From contig NC_039511.1 of the NCBI RefSeq assembly GCF_003672135.1, forward strand, positions 10,690,464 through 10,754,463: a stretch of DNA of 64,000 nucleotides, written 5' to 3'. Both the position numbers and the translations under genes were made by a program. Shown here piece after piece: positions 51,164-63,307 of this stretch. How positions within the stretch are numbered: the stretch's first letter is position 1; each line of letters opens with the position of its first letter. The DNA is from Ooceraea biroi. Lineage: Eukaryota > Arthropoda > Insecta > Hymenoptera > Formicidae. Below the pieces are notes generated by a model. The model saw only the letters and a program-made list of their open reading frames with translations. It ran no database searches and was not told where the DNA came from.

Positions 51164-54100
51164 TTCTCTCTTTCTCTTTCTCCTCTCCCTTTCTCTTGGG
51201 ATTTATTTCGGCAGAGACGTAAAAGTAAAGTGCGATGAATGCTTTTTCCTGTGTCAGTGTGAAATACAGTGCGTGTCGTGAGAAATGATGGCGAAGATTG
51301 TTGAGCAGAAGCTTGTTATTGATGATCATTGATGATCATCTTTGTTCTCCGACGTTTATTGATTTCGCGATAAAAAAAGGGAAATATTACATTGGATTGA
51401 AACTGATATATCTAGTTGTGTGCAGCGTTTTATTAAGGACTCACATAAAGTGCTGCTATAAAATGTAAAAGTTGTTTAAGAGGAAGTTGAAAGGCATAAG
51501 GAGTGCCAGAAAACTTCTTTTTGGTCTTTTGCTTTTTGGTCATGTATATCTTGCAGGTTTAGTTTTGCTGTTTGGGTAACCGGTTTATATTATATTATGA
51601 CAATTTATATTATAGTGAAAATTATCGAATATTCACATTGCACCTTTCTACTTTTCAACATGATGGAAGAAAATTCCCGAATGAAATAATATTACAAAAA
51701 AGGTAAAATTGATATAGTAAAATTGCAGATAAATCTCACTTTCCTGTGTAATGTTCGTATAATTTTGTTTTAGGATATATAATAACTGTATCTGTCCTAC
51801 AATTAAATTTTTTTTAGAATATAGAATATAGAAAACTTGAATATCTAGATATTCAAGTTTTCTCAGAAAATTGAGATTTTTTAGACATTTTAGTATGTAT
51901 TACTGATCAGGTTGAAACTTTAATGGTCATGAGTGTACTTGTTGCAAGTGAGAGCAGTGTCGTGTTCGGAAGTGAATACGCTGATTATGCGTTTCACGCT
52001 GCAGACAGGTAGTGGAGACTTCGTTAATGACAGGAATTTTTGACTCGTTGCTTGTGAGTCGGACAATTAGAGAAGAAATTGATGAAGGAAAGTCTTGTCG
52101 TAGACAAGCAAAAGGCGGCTATTATATTTCGTCGCTTGAGCAATTTTATTTTGTCTCGGCGCCGCCAGTGTTTGAAAACGAATTATCCTATCAGCTGATA
52201 AGATCTCGCATTATCTCGTTCACTTTATATTTCTTGCTTTCCAGAGTAGCAATAACTTAAAAAAACGTGTTAATTTTAATTCTACTTTATTTCCATCTAT
52301 AAATGGAATTACCTTGTAATTTTATCATAAATCACGTTCTTACTGCTGACTACGTTGTATATTGAATTTCTTAGGAATCACGTACACGCGATGTAATTCA
52401 CATCGTGCTTCCGCATTTTGCAACTCACGGAACAAATTGTCAATTCAAAGCAAAGGAAGATTTGAAACTTTGCTTTTAAATTTTAAAGAATTCTATACAT
52501 TAATTTTTTTAATAGATACGAATGCTTTTATAAATTATTACAAAATAATGATTATTTTTATTTGATTTATTCTCTTATATTTTTAACTGTATTACAGATG
52601 TTAGAAAACATTCGAAGAATTAGGTCGGATCGAATCGACAAGAATTTCAATTCTTTTTTATTTGTCACGCACATATCTTGCAACAAATGCTTTATCAGCA
52701 TATCTGTATTGTACTTTCTACTTGTTGCCCGCAGCAGTAAAATCCGATAAACATGGCCAGGCAGTGCGACGGTGACTGTCGAATACCATCATCGTCGGGA
52801 GTAAGATATTCCCGTGAAACCTGTTTCGGCGTTATCCAGGATTACTTCGTTGTTTAAGAAGAATATCTTTACTTTACTAACGCTAAAATGATGTAGCTGT
52901 ATATATTTATTTTCCTGCACACACGTTTATCTTGACAAATATAAATTGTTACTTGCTACTGATTTACAAAATGATATTCAGAATGGGACCAAAATTGATA
53001 CATCAAGAATTTATGACACACATATTTAATAATTATTATATAACTAATACGACACGATTAGAGAGAAAGAGAGAGAACAGTAAATAAATTTTTTTATGCA
53101 AGAATTTTGCTTTTGTAATAAATACATGTGCATAGAAGAGGTAGATTATTTTATTAATTGTTTTCTTAAAGACAAATTACGTCCATTCATTGTTTGGATT
53201 CTATTTTATTATGAATAAATATTGTATCTAGATATTTGCTAGGGAAATTTCAGAGGGTTGGAATGCATGTCATGCAGCTGGTACACGTTAAACGAATGAC
53301 TGTGCACGTCACATGATTACCGTGTCTGGCAAGTCACAGAATTGTCCGCAAATAATTCCGACAGCAAAATGGAAAACTCGTCGAAAACATGAAATCACTT
53401 TTATTCTTTTATATTATTTTAAACTTTTATTCCGTTATTTAAAAGATATTCATAATGGTATTTTTCGATTAGTTAAAAATGTTTTATATACTTAAGTTAA
53501 ATAGACTATTGAGTTAAATAGATATCGAACTAGCCGTATTGCTCTCTCAAGCCTTTCGCAGAATTTCAACAGCGGATAATATTCCTCTTAAGCGACTCTT
53601 CGTGGCGGAACGAGCGTGTAATTAGACACATTCTTACGTCTTCGGTGTACCGCCTAATGCCTCCGCTGTGCAATTTGCCAATATTATAACAGGTTGCAGC
53701 TGCAATTTCGACCCTCGCACACACTTACCGTATCTCATGTGTTTATCCTCTTACAAGTGTTTAATTGTCTCAATATCGAAAAGCGCTATCTCGCGCTCTC
53801 GTGGGCGGCTCGGGTCTCAACCTTCATAATAAATAAATTCTCATTAACTATCCATTTGTCCGTAGTCCAGTCTGCGCTGAAGAAGAGAGAGAGGGAAAAA
53901 CTTCATTAACACTGACCATAATAATTAACTATACATATACTGCAATCCGCTCTTTAATCCGTTTAATTAACGAATCGCTATTTTCTTTTCTAATTACGAT
54001 CGAGTCAATCAACATTGTGCCAAGCGAATTCTTGCTCCTTTCTTGCATTCAATCACGCTGTATTAGATTTTTTGGCGACGTCACGATTGGAGAGGAAAAT

Positions 54101-57100
54101 TTCTTGGAACTCGCGACGTTCATGAATGACTGGACATTCGCCGACAGAATTAATTTTCTCCTCGTGGTTTTTCTCTCCTCATCGTCATCTTACGAGAGAC
54201 GACGGTGCCAGCAGGGCTACGTTATCTTCGCGGCGACGAAGAAGAAAAGAACGAGTCGCGCGCGCGCGCGTCAAGGTGGCGTATAAAGACACCGCGAGAC
54301 TATATTAGTCACGTTTCACGTACCATCGTTGTTCCTCTCTCTCTCTCTTTTGCTTTTTCTTCTCTTCCACTCTTTCGTCCTCCGTTCCTCCAATGTCAAT
54401 GACTGCTCCCTTGGGACTAGCTATGACCCCCCGTGTGAACGAGTCTCGTCTTTCTGTGTCTCGCACTGTGCCGTTCGGCCAGAATGGCGCTTTCACACGA
54501 AGGTGGAAAGAACGCACAATGTGTGTGTATGTGGGTTTGTGTGTGTGTACGCGTGATACCCGCATAATATCCTCGATGCGGTAGCGTTATATCATGCGAA
54601 TAACGCGAGCTATATTCGGTCGCGGATATCCTGACCTGCAAACAGCCGTTGACAGGTGCTCATTATGAGGAGGGATATATAGATGCCTGAATGAATACGC
54701 TGGAGGTTTTTCCCTTCCAATAAACAGAAAAATTAACTTTTATCTTTTATCTATCCGGAAGCTAATCACGTTATTCAAATGACACACGATATAAAAATTA
54801 TTAGACATCAAATGCAGGAAGCAAAAAAATGCAGAAGAGCTAGAAGATTTTCGTGAAAGAACGCTGAGAGGTGTAATTTATCAAAAGAAGTGACGAAAAC
54901 AGGAAGGGGAGGAGAAGTAGATGAAACAAACTTGATAAAAGAACAAACCGTGTGAAGTAACGTTAGGTGAAATTGGTGTCGCCAATAAATGCTATCAGCA
55001 TAACTGTTTAAACACGGATAATCGCATAAGAAAGACGTTTTAATAGCATTTTATTATCTTTAGCAGCCATTTCCTCAATAAATGCAGTAATGCAAGAATC
55101 TGTCACAGGAGAGCTCCATAAACTTTTGATTTATTGTATCTATACGACGTTTGCAGTAACTTTTTCTTGCACACTTCGCTTCTTCTTCAGCCACAGACTC
55201 CGTTATTAATTACGCGTCTTGAGAACCTTGCACCTGCACTTTACGCAGTTTTATTTATCCACATAAAGTGTATCAAGACGTATAAAATATAAATACAGTA
55301 ACTTAACTAGCCCGATAAGAGATCAAAGGTGCGGTCTTCAATAATCGAATATCGGAACGCGGAAATCCGCGCGTGTCCGGTCGAATAGGCTCGCACTCGC
55401 GTGCGCTCGCACAGACGCGGGTTGCTTGGAGAACGGACCTTAAACCTTAAGGTTGAATAACGGTTCTTCCGGCGCGCGTGCATACCTACCTACCTACCTA
55501 CCGTGGTGTCTTCACGGCGGAATCGTCGACGTCGCGATTTCTGCGCCGCACGTCGCGAGGCGGTGCAACGAAAAATCCTGACGAACGAACCTGTCCTGTC
55601 CCGGCCGTTCGCGAACGTGAACAGCAGGGTCGACGCACCGAACGTGACGATATTTTGACGTGTCCGAAGCGGCCTCCGCCGCGCCGTCGCGAGACTTGTT
55701 GCCGACACGTGAGAGTCTCTCTCGAGCCGCAGTTGCGCAAGTGGAGTCGAGTCACGACGGTGTATGTACACTAAATGAAATGTAGGGGAGCTGGGGAAAC
55801 ACATGATTTTCGTGAAAGAAAGCTGAGAGGTGGAATTTATCAAAAGAAATGAATAAAACAGGAAGGGGAGGAGAGGTAGATGAAATAAACTTGATAAAAG
55901 AACAAACCGTGTGAAGTAACATTAGGTGAAATTGGTGTCGTCAATAAATGATTGATTTGGGCGAGGGAAGTGTGCCCAGAAATGTTGGAGACGTTCCTCG
56001 CTGAAGATGTTTCAAGAAATCTCTCTATCAGAATGTGTCTGATGATCTGAATGATATCAAGTTCCAATTTGAATCGCCAGCATTCTTTTTACTCACCCCT
56101 TTCTATGTTGCCATTAGGTAATAATTAGATAAATTAAGAGTATGAGTTGCATATCTACATGATTCTCGCCGACTCTATGTTTCTTCAATTATTTATTTCT
56201 TTCGACCGTGAATTAAAACCCTTTACCTCACGCGAAGTCTATGGTAAATGTAGGGGTAATCGCGCAATTTGCCCTTTGCAATTGCACAAAGGGGAATAAT
56301 CATGACGGTCACGTGTCGGCTGAATCAGAAGCTAATAACAACACTCTTGCAATGCGCTCCCGGTAACTTAATTAACGTAATGACGGGAAAATTGCCCCGC
56401 GAGAGACGACTGATGCACCGCGACTTGCGGGTCCTTTTCGCTTGACGATAATTATTTTTTTCACCCTCTTCCGTTCCACATTTTGTCGTGACGGGCAGGT
56501 GTCTTCGTCATAGTCGAGTCATAACGCTCTCGTATCCAGATATTGACCCGAGCGACCTGATTTCCTCTTTTCTCAGATTTCCAAGACACTGTAGTGTCAT
56601 TTAAATAAGGCAAATGAAAAGGCTGTACAGTATAAAACCAGAGCAGAGAAGAGAGGTCAATTAGAGGCCGAAACAAGTTTTTTCAGACTTTGAGGTCCTA
56701 ATTGCCCTTTTCTTCTTAGCGTCATTTTAAGTTGGAAGTTAATTACTTTCTCAAGTTCTGTGTGCTCTTGGATCTTTTTCATTATTCTCATTCTTTTCCT
56801 TCTTTATGTTTCTTTTCTCTTTTTGTGAGAAATTTTGTATGAGAAATTAATTTCAGAGGCTATTAAAATTTTACATTTTTTAATTACAATTTCTTAAATT
56901 TTTTATTGATTTATTAATGTATATTAAATAATTTCAATTTTTTATTTCAAAATGTTTAATAAAAACTTAAAACTTTTAGATCTTTTCCTCACGTCACTGA
57001 ATGAAGAAAAATCGATTCCGTATCGATATCGATCTCATTTACAATCTTATTTATAATCGGCATATAAGCTTTTTATATCCGCATATAGACATTCTATATA

Positions 57101-60100
57101 TAATTCTATATATACAGATCGACATGATGTATTAGTAAATATGATGTAACAAGTTATCTCTATCATGTTGGTCGAGCCAGATAAACGGGTGTTTCGTTTC
57201 CACGTAAATCAACGACGTATGTGGAAAGTCGTTACTTACTCTTCCTGATGCGCCTCTCCGAGAGACATTTCGATTAGCGATTAGACACGTTATTACGATA
57301 TGGTATCCTCAAGAGAATCCCGATGATCAATGAAACGATATGAATCTATCCTCCTACGCACTGCCTCCTTCGCAGTTGCAAAGATACATGTAAATCAATG
57401 TTGATGCTGCAACATCTGCGATATAAGTATAATTAAATTCTGCCGCTAATCGACAGACCTGAATATCTAGGAAATAAACTGTTATATTTCTGCCTTTTTC
57501 CCTGAAATTTATATAATACTTATATTTAAATTATATGTGTATATACATATATTGTATTTATATTACAATATATTTCAGATAGCAAAAATAATGTCAAGTA
57601 TGTTATTAAAAATGCAAGCTTTTAAAATGTCATTTAATATTATTATATATTTATCATATATCAACGAAACTCTCGCAGTCATTGCTGTTGTAGATTTGGA
57701 TTTTTTACACAAAAGAATATATTTAACAAAAAAGATACCACGAAGAAGAAGTCTTCCAAAATGTAGATGCGCCGAGTAACCGTTGCTGTCTACCAAGCAT
57801 TGATATCACTGAACATCCCAGCCTTCAGTGCATCGATACTTTCACTGCTTCAAATCATTTGAGAAAGTACAAGATGTTTTCTAATAGGATTAAACAGTTA
57901 TGCTTGTTAATCAATTCAAAGTTAAGAAGAGATATTTAAAAGCTATCACTTTGATAGAGCATTAAGTTACCTGTCTATAGAATAATTTATCATTCTTTTC
58001 ATACAGCTCTCAAATAAATAACAGAATTTAACAGCATTCAATGCTTTTGACGTTCTTATGAGTTTTCTAGCCAATAAATCCAGTATTAATTGCTATTATG
58101 TAAGGTAAACGTTTTCTCATCACTATTACATTCTCCATGTGTCTTCCCTTGAAAAGCTCGCGAATACAATTGTCTTTCTAAAAATGTTTTGAGTACATCG
58201 TTATTTTATCTGTCGGAGAGCCATAGGTACATTAAATTCGAATTTCTTGCGTAAAGAATTCGTTTCACGTCGTTAAAGTTGTGCGCAATAAAATAGCCGA
58301 TTACTTCAGAGATTCGGCCGACCTCGACCCATATAATCACACTTCCCAAAATGTTGCATCAAGATCCATATGAAAAATTCGCGTTGCCGGATGCAAGCGA
58401 GCCTACCGCGACGGAAACCGCGTGGAAAGGCCATATTAGGCGTCCAACGCGGTTAAACGCCGTCCACCACGAGGCATTACTGTCGTCTAATGTACGTCCA
58501 GTCACGCCCCCGCTGACTGTGGGACCTAGCGAGCTGCGAGCCCAGGCGAAGCGAGGCGGAGCGTGCCGAGGGGCCCATCGGCAGCGGGCCCACCGCCGAT
58601 CGGCGAGATCGCGACGAGCCAAGCTCGCGAGGTGTTCTCGACCGACCGGGTCGCGGAGCCGCACGCGACCATTCGCGTTTCCTTCTCCGCTTTGTTTTCG
58701 AATAATTCGTGTATTACGTGCTTCAATTCCCGAATTCGCGAGTTGGTGACAAGGTCCTAAAATCGCTCGCGCGACTGTCCTGAAAGTGGTCCCCGAAATG
58801 ATCTAGGCACGTCTGGAACTCCGACTGTCATCGATGCTTTCTAGAGTGAGTGTATGCTTTCAGTGCAGTGCAATTGTAACCGTGGATTTATTGAGTGAAC
58901 ATCAAGTTTTAAGTTTCGAGAGAAATCTGGATAATTTAAATTGGAAATCTGGATATTTAAACAGTAAGGTATGAAACATAAAAAGGAAGAGAAAATCGGG
59001 AGGAATAAAACTTTAGTAAATACAGTATATCTGTCATTTTGTGCTATAATGCGGACAAAGAGAGAATGGATACTAGTATGAAATGCACGACTACTGTGAG
59101 AGTCACGAGAGAATTACACGAGATTTTATCTTTTTATCAAAACAGATATAGGATTTTGATCGCGTGTTACATGAAATTGCAGTAGTAGTACAATGTAATA
59201 CTATCTATAGAAGATACATGAAATAGGATTTGAAATAATGTGACTTTCAAAATTTATTATTTCTATGAGAAATTCGATTATGCGAATTTTGTATTTCCAT
59301 ATCACGTGTACAGTTTCAACATGGTTAATTTATAAATTAATTAAATCTATTTTTTAAACATGAAAACTGATTTTCAAATTGCTTTTACATGTGAGGGATA
59401 ATTGGGATCTCTGCTATACATATGTTATTTAATTGGCTAAAACATGAAAAATGTTTGCCGCGATGCGCATTAAATACGTTGGCGCCGGCGTGATTGCTTT
59501 CAACCGGTACGGCTCGTCTTTAAGTACATCTCGTTCCTCAGAAATGGCAGTGAGCAACCGGATGTACACGCCTATTTACGTTTAAATTCTGTATTAATTC
59601 AGAACGCTCACATTTTGCGCAATCGAACAAATCTCTCAAGAGAAATTCATACATGGATGAAAAGTCGTTACATGTTGTCCAGTCCTTCTTGTTTTTCTCA
59701 CATCTTTTGCACTTCTTCATTTGAATAATAAATGTAAAACTTACTTTGAACTATAACTTTAATCAACATACAAGCTAACAAATTATTTAAATATTTTTAG
59801 AAAATTTATTTATTATTTTTCATCTCAATGTTTATACATAGCTCTTGTTTCAGCTTTTTAAAGTCATCATTTTCTGCGTTTCTCTTTTTTAAATTAATAA
59901 AGTTGTATTTGAAATTGACAAGAGATCTAATTTAAGAACTTTAAAAAATACAGAAGCGTTGCAAAATATATTTATGATGCAGAATAAAATAATAAATACA
60001 TAGAATGATTGTCTCAATCGTTGTATTTGATCCTGTTCGAGACGTCGTTGCTGCGCCGCCGGATGTGAGCGCAATGACTGTTCTCGGGTTTTCTCGGCTG

Positions 60101-63100
60101 TCAAAGACGGAAGTGGACGCGAACGGCCAGGTGCGTAGCTGCATGTGCATTCACGCGATCCTCGCAGCGATGTTCCGTTCGCCGCAATCTGCATACAGTT
60201 ATCCATCTAATCTACTCTGTCATGAACTCATCTTTTTTTTCTTAACAAATTCAACGGACTAAGTCGAACTTCTTTCTGTCGTCGAAACGACAAATTTTCC
60301 AGCGCAGGTTCTCGTTTGTACGTCGTAAAATTATTCATGAAAGCTCGCGCGTCTTCGTCTTCGGCGGGGCAGTAACTTGCATCGCCGGGTATGGAAATTT
60401 CCTTCCTGGGCCGGATGACTGGCAACGCTTATTGGTATTCCACTCCACAGCTAGTCGTCTATCGCTATTCCCTTACACGATTCATTGTTCGTACCTGATC
60501 CGACATGGGGAATGAGGGAGAAGAGGAGAGAGCGAGCCTAGAACGGAAAGAGTAGACTGCATTTCATTATTCTGACACTTGAGACCGTATAGTGCCTCAG
60601 CGACTCGCGGGAATATCCGCAAGTCAATTTGAACGTTTCCGCACATATCGATATTGTAACACTCGATTTTTATTAATTTCCTCACGAATAACATTAAGAA
60701 AACTGAATATTATTCATGCAAACATCGCGCACTTACCTATTCGCAAGTCATCAGCGAGAGAAACTGATAAAAATAAATTTGTAAATAAGATTCGATTAAA
60801 AATGGAAGATGAAGGCGCATATAATAAGGAAAAATGCCTCCAAATATTTCGACAGCGCAACAGCATTGCGGAATTGAGCATCGCGCTTTATCGCTCGACC
60901 GTGCGGCTTGCTGCGGCTTGCGTTAGCGCGATTTTCCGCCTGCCGAGGAAGGAAAACCTCGGCGTGTACCTGGTGGAACACCCACGAGAACAACGCAACG
61001 TCGCGGAACGTTGTTGGCACCGAGCTGCGAGGTGTAGCAATCTTTCTGCACGCGTGGTACGTCGAATCTTTTTATAACAAAAGAGAAGCCTAGATACGGC
61101 TGTGAGTCACTCACTGTCAGTACGACAATCAATTGACACGATTGTGTCCCATCGGAAGGCTCTTCTCTTTTCCGTAGCTTTTGCGACGATTTATCGTCCG
61201 GTTAAACGCGCGCGTTAAAAAAATTCTCTCGAGAGACGATGCATACGTTCGTTACCGCGATTTGATGTGCATGATAACAATCTTGATGACAAAAGAAAAT
61301 TGTTTTTGAGACTCTTGCTATAGTGATGGACTATCCTCTTCAGAAAGGCTCAAGGAAAATGTCCTTGCGGCCTGATTCATCATAATATTGCCTGATCAAT
61401 CATAATTACACCTGGTAGGTTTGTGGAGCTTTAAAACTGTGAAAAATTATAAAGAAGCTTTGTAAAACATACAATTTGCTGGTGCCGATAAAGTTAACGC
61501 GATTAATCGCATAGTTGCAACAATCAGCCGCGCATTCAAACTAAACGCGTGATTATATAACGTTACAAAAGTGTACATGCGCAGGCTTCGTTCCTGTTTA
61601 TAACATTATAACGAGTTCAATGGCGTGATTGATTAATCCGCCAGTCTGTAATTACAAACGTGCCAAAGTGTCGTATGGCTCACGCGCACTCTGTATTAAT
61701 TTATCGAGAATCTTTTGTCTTCAGGGAGCGTAATCATCGAGCGATTTCTGGTCTCTTATTTTTAATTAAATCTTATTTGAATTAAATCTTATTTTTTTAA
61801 TTTATTTTAATTAAATCTTTAAATTTTTAAATTTCGATTGGGGTACATACACAGTGACATACATTTCCAAGCAAAATGTAGAGTAAGAGCTTGGAAAACG
61901 GATTTCTCATTGAGTCTCTTTTCCTTTCTTCCACGATCTTGGGAACCGATCATGATCGTATGAATCAAGTACCGGTGCAATACATCCGTGTGTGTATCAC
62001 GGGAGCGAAAAATTTCGCTGATTAACGGCGCGCTCGAGGAAGAAAATCTGGCGGGCCGCGATTTTTGTGGCCGCTCGAGCATGATGAAACGGTTCTTCGT
62101 GGCTGCGAGAGGTGAACACGGCACGTCACGTGCGTCAGTTGCGTGAGTAAGTCGTGGCCATTAAATGGCGCGGCCACGGCGACGACGACGGACGCTGGCG
62201 ATATATCGAGATATATCTGATCGCGGCACGTAAACTCGTTCGTTTCTGCCGTTCGATGAATAATCGCGTTTCCCCAATACAGGTACGCGTGCGAGCGGCC
62301 GTTAATTATCCGCGTTCTCGGCTGGAAGCGAACAATAATTAAACGTAACTGCACGTTCAGGCGATAAAATCGCACGTCGCACTTGGCCGCGTAAAATCCG
62401 ACGCCCGCGAACATTGTTAACGCCTGACTAACGTTTCGGTATGTCTAATTTGCTCGGTTTTATTCGGCGATCGGGAGAGATCTATAATTGGCTGCGGAAT
62501 CGACGAGGAACATGCGACGGTTGCACAATAGTAGAGTATTAAAAATTAAAATAGAGCGAGTATATGTGATTAATATCTATACGTGATCAGTTAATTATAT
62601 CACTATGAAATATGTAAGCTGGTTTGGAAAATGTTTCTGCCATTCAAAAAATAAAATCTTTAAAAATCTATTTAAAAAAAAACAACTTATAACAGAGCGG
62701 AAGTTTTAATTTCAGCCACATTATGTTGCGCATTTTCGACTTAAAAATTCGCGAAAAGAAAAGAAGTAGTAACTGAAGAATTGCTGAAGAAATAACATAA
62801 TCGCAAAAGCTGCAAACGGAGCAATTAAGAGAGACAGACGTAACGATGAAATTATCTCGGTGATGTTGCCATAGCTAAATTTACTCGGAGAATTGTTCAA
62901 CCGAGCTCTTCGGCCGCGTGCTTTGCGGGCGCAACAGCTTTACACGCGGTCGCGACATTCTCTCCGCGAAGTTGCAAAGTCAAACGCATAATAGGCCGGC
63001 GAGGGTACTTCGGGATCTCCTGCATCCGGCTTTGTGTTCGCAGGAGGCTGAAGGCTGATCTACAGTACCTGAGAAGAAGGGGTCTGTTCAAGGCATCCGG

Positions 63101-63307
63101 CGGCGGCAGCGGCGGCGGCAGCGAACTATCGCATCAAGGACGCAAGTGCGCGCGATGCGGCGCGACGTTCGGTAGATTTTACAATACCGGTGCGACCTGC
63201 ACGCGTTGCAGACACCGGGTGTGCCGGCAGTGTCGCATTGAGATCAAGAGTCACGCGGGAGGCGACAAAGAAGTGGAGTGGATCTGCAACGTCTGCTACA
63301 AGATCGC
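47295..63307 (+). CDS. btsz: Synaptotagmin-like protein (bitesize-like), N-terminal Rab-binding SHD region, partial gene
   Basis: Exons 47295-47392 and 63044-63307 join in phase (AT then G gives Met33). The first 33 residues include LLGVLQRVEDVRGRELVRL and continue as RLKADLQYLRRRGLFKA in the second exon. Together this matches the SHD1 helix of SLP proteins in residues and in spacing. A Gly/Ser linker follows, then an eight-cysteine FYVE-type zinc finger with CX2C pairs at residues 68/71, 85/88, 93/96 and 114/117, including CRHRVCRQCR. SLPs bind Rab27-type GTPases through this region and membranes through two C2 domains; the fly member, bitesize, acts at the apical cortex and in growth control. 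The C2 domains lie beyond the right edge. Rabphilin and RIM have related fingers, but the pattern between the cysteines fits SLP best. The btsz symbol is by similarity. Confidence 0.7.
47845..48178 (+). CDS. Candidate alternative exons giving a 111-residue short product
   Basis: Segment 47845-47899 (acceptor TTATTGAAG, donor GTAATA) and segment 47996-48178 (acceptor AGAAATTGCAG, stop TGA) join in phase with the exon ending at 47392. They give IELLGYKYEKETCDKLVTK and then LMPMLVITISMIALLKKENI onward to CVNSLY. AATAAA follows at 48302-48307. The second segment begins with a hydrophobic stretch of about 14 residues. The 96-base intron between the two is a normal size for insects. The product would keep SHD1 but lack the zinc finger. 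The donor is weak and phase matches can occur by chance, so this is tentative. Confidence 0.25.
48308..49900. other. Non-coding stretch within the SLP intron
   Basis: AT-rich, with no supported exon on either strand and no notable repeats. Confidence 0.5.
49900..51029 (+). promoter_or_regulatory. CpG-rich promoter and long 5' UTR region of a second SLP first exon
   Basis: A marked rise in G+C and CpG starts near 49.9 kb and ends just after the exon at 51030-51094. It contains AC repeats (about 50202-50215 and 50257-50273), a CTGG-rich tandem (CCTGGCCTGGCCTGGCCTGG near 50776), and an arthropod initiator-like TCAGTG at 50546-50551. Several upstream ATGs and long open frames (for example 50273-50824) are expected from the low stop density. 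A possible 5' UTR donor, CACAG before GTAAGA, lies at 50504/50505. No TATA box is seen, as is usual for CpG-rich promoters. Confidence 0.4.
51030..51094 (+). CDS. btsz: Alternative first coding exon, probably of the SLP gene
   Basis: The ATG has A at -3 and opens MSTTDVVRIVQQGATTDENQ then QG, up to a donor GTAATC (GG before it). The exon ends in phase 2, the phase needed by the zinc-finger exon at 63044, giving QQG then RLKADLQ. Such a protein would replace the first half of the SHD1 helix by an unrelated polar N-terminus. Alternatively the exon belongs to another transcript, or splices to exons I cannot see. The position at the end of a CpG-rich block supports a first exon. Confidence 0.4.
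51131..51157. repeat. (TC)n microsatellite just after the alternative first exon
   Basis: Thirteen TC units inside a longer pyrimidine-rich stretch (about 51100-51200), immediately downstream of the donor at 51095. Confidence 0.9.
51830..51863. repeat. 34-bp perfect palindrome
   Basis: The half AGAAAACTTGAATATCT is followed directly by its exact reverse complement, with no loop. The flanking base pair does not match, so the symmetry is exactly 17 + 17. Confidence 0.85.
54846..54991. repeat. Dispersed repeat, copy 1 of a 146-bp pair
   Basis: Starts GATTTTCGTGAAAGAACGCT and ends CCAATAAATG. It matches the copy at 55805-55950 in direct orientation along its full length, without indels and with about nine differences. 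It contains AGGAAGGGGAGGAG and GGTGAAATTGGTGTCG. Confidence 0.85.
55484..55502. repeat. (CTAC)n microsatellite
   Basis: Four and a half ACCT/CTAC tetranucleotide units. Confidence 0.9.
55805..55950. repeat. Dispersed repeat, copy 2 of a 146-bp pair
   Basis: Starts GATTTTCGTGAAAGAAAGCT and ends TCAATAAATG. Similarity to copy 1 stops sharply at both ends, which points to insertion of a defined unit rather than a segmental duplication. No terminal inverted repeats are visible. The AATAAA near the right end and the lack of coding capacity leave open a retroposed RNA or a MITE relic. Confidence 0.85.
58350..58849 (+). promoter_or_regulatory. CpG-rich block, possible extra first exon of the SLP gene
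   Basis: G+C and CpG are strongly raised from about 58.35 to 58.75 kb, and the block ends at a consensus donor (TCTAGA before GTGAGT, 58845/58846). This is the layout expected of a non-coding first exon. The open frames inside it on both strands are Arg/Ala/Pro-rich by-products of composition. Confidence 0.25.
63044..63307 (+). CDS. btsz: SLP gene, FYVE-type zinc-finger exon
   Basis: The acceptor TTTGTGTTCGCAG is good and the donor GTGAGT is a consensus. After one base of a split codon the exon reads RLKADLQYLRRRGLFKAS, a GGGSGGGS linker coded by GGC repeats, then LSHQGRKCARCGATFGRF and TCTRCRHRVCRQCRIEIKS up to WICNVCYKI. All eight zinc-binding cysteines are present (CX2C-X13-CX2C-X4-CX2C-X17-CX2C). 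The loop between the third and fourth pairs (IKSHAGGDKEVEW) is longer than in vertebrate SLP4. It leaves phase 2, and the next exon lies beyond the window or is not seen in the last 700 bases. Confidence 0.85.

Larger units (their letters stand above)
51095..63043 (+). other. Long intron of the SLP gene
   Basis: About 12 kb with no supported coding exon. It contains a TC microsatellite (51131-51157), a 34-bp perfect palindrome (51830-51863), the 146-bp duplicated segments at 54846 and 55805, a CTAC tetranucleotide run (55484-55502), and CpG-rich patches near 55.3-55.75 and 58.35-58.85 kb. The latter ends in a good donor-like GTGAGT at 58846 and could be a further non-coding first exon; its short ATG frame (58834-58845) ends in phase 0 and does not fit the zinc-finger exon. 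Confidence 0.5.

Noticed and set aside
58351..58760. 132-codon and 101-codon open frames at 58.35-58.75 kb
   Set aside because: Both strands are open over the same CpG-rich block, and the translations are Arg/Ala-rich without domains, so composition explains them.
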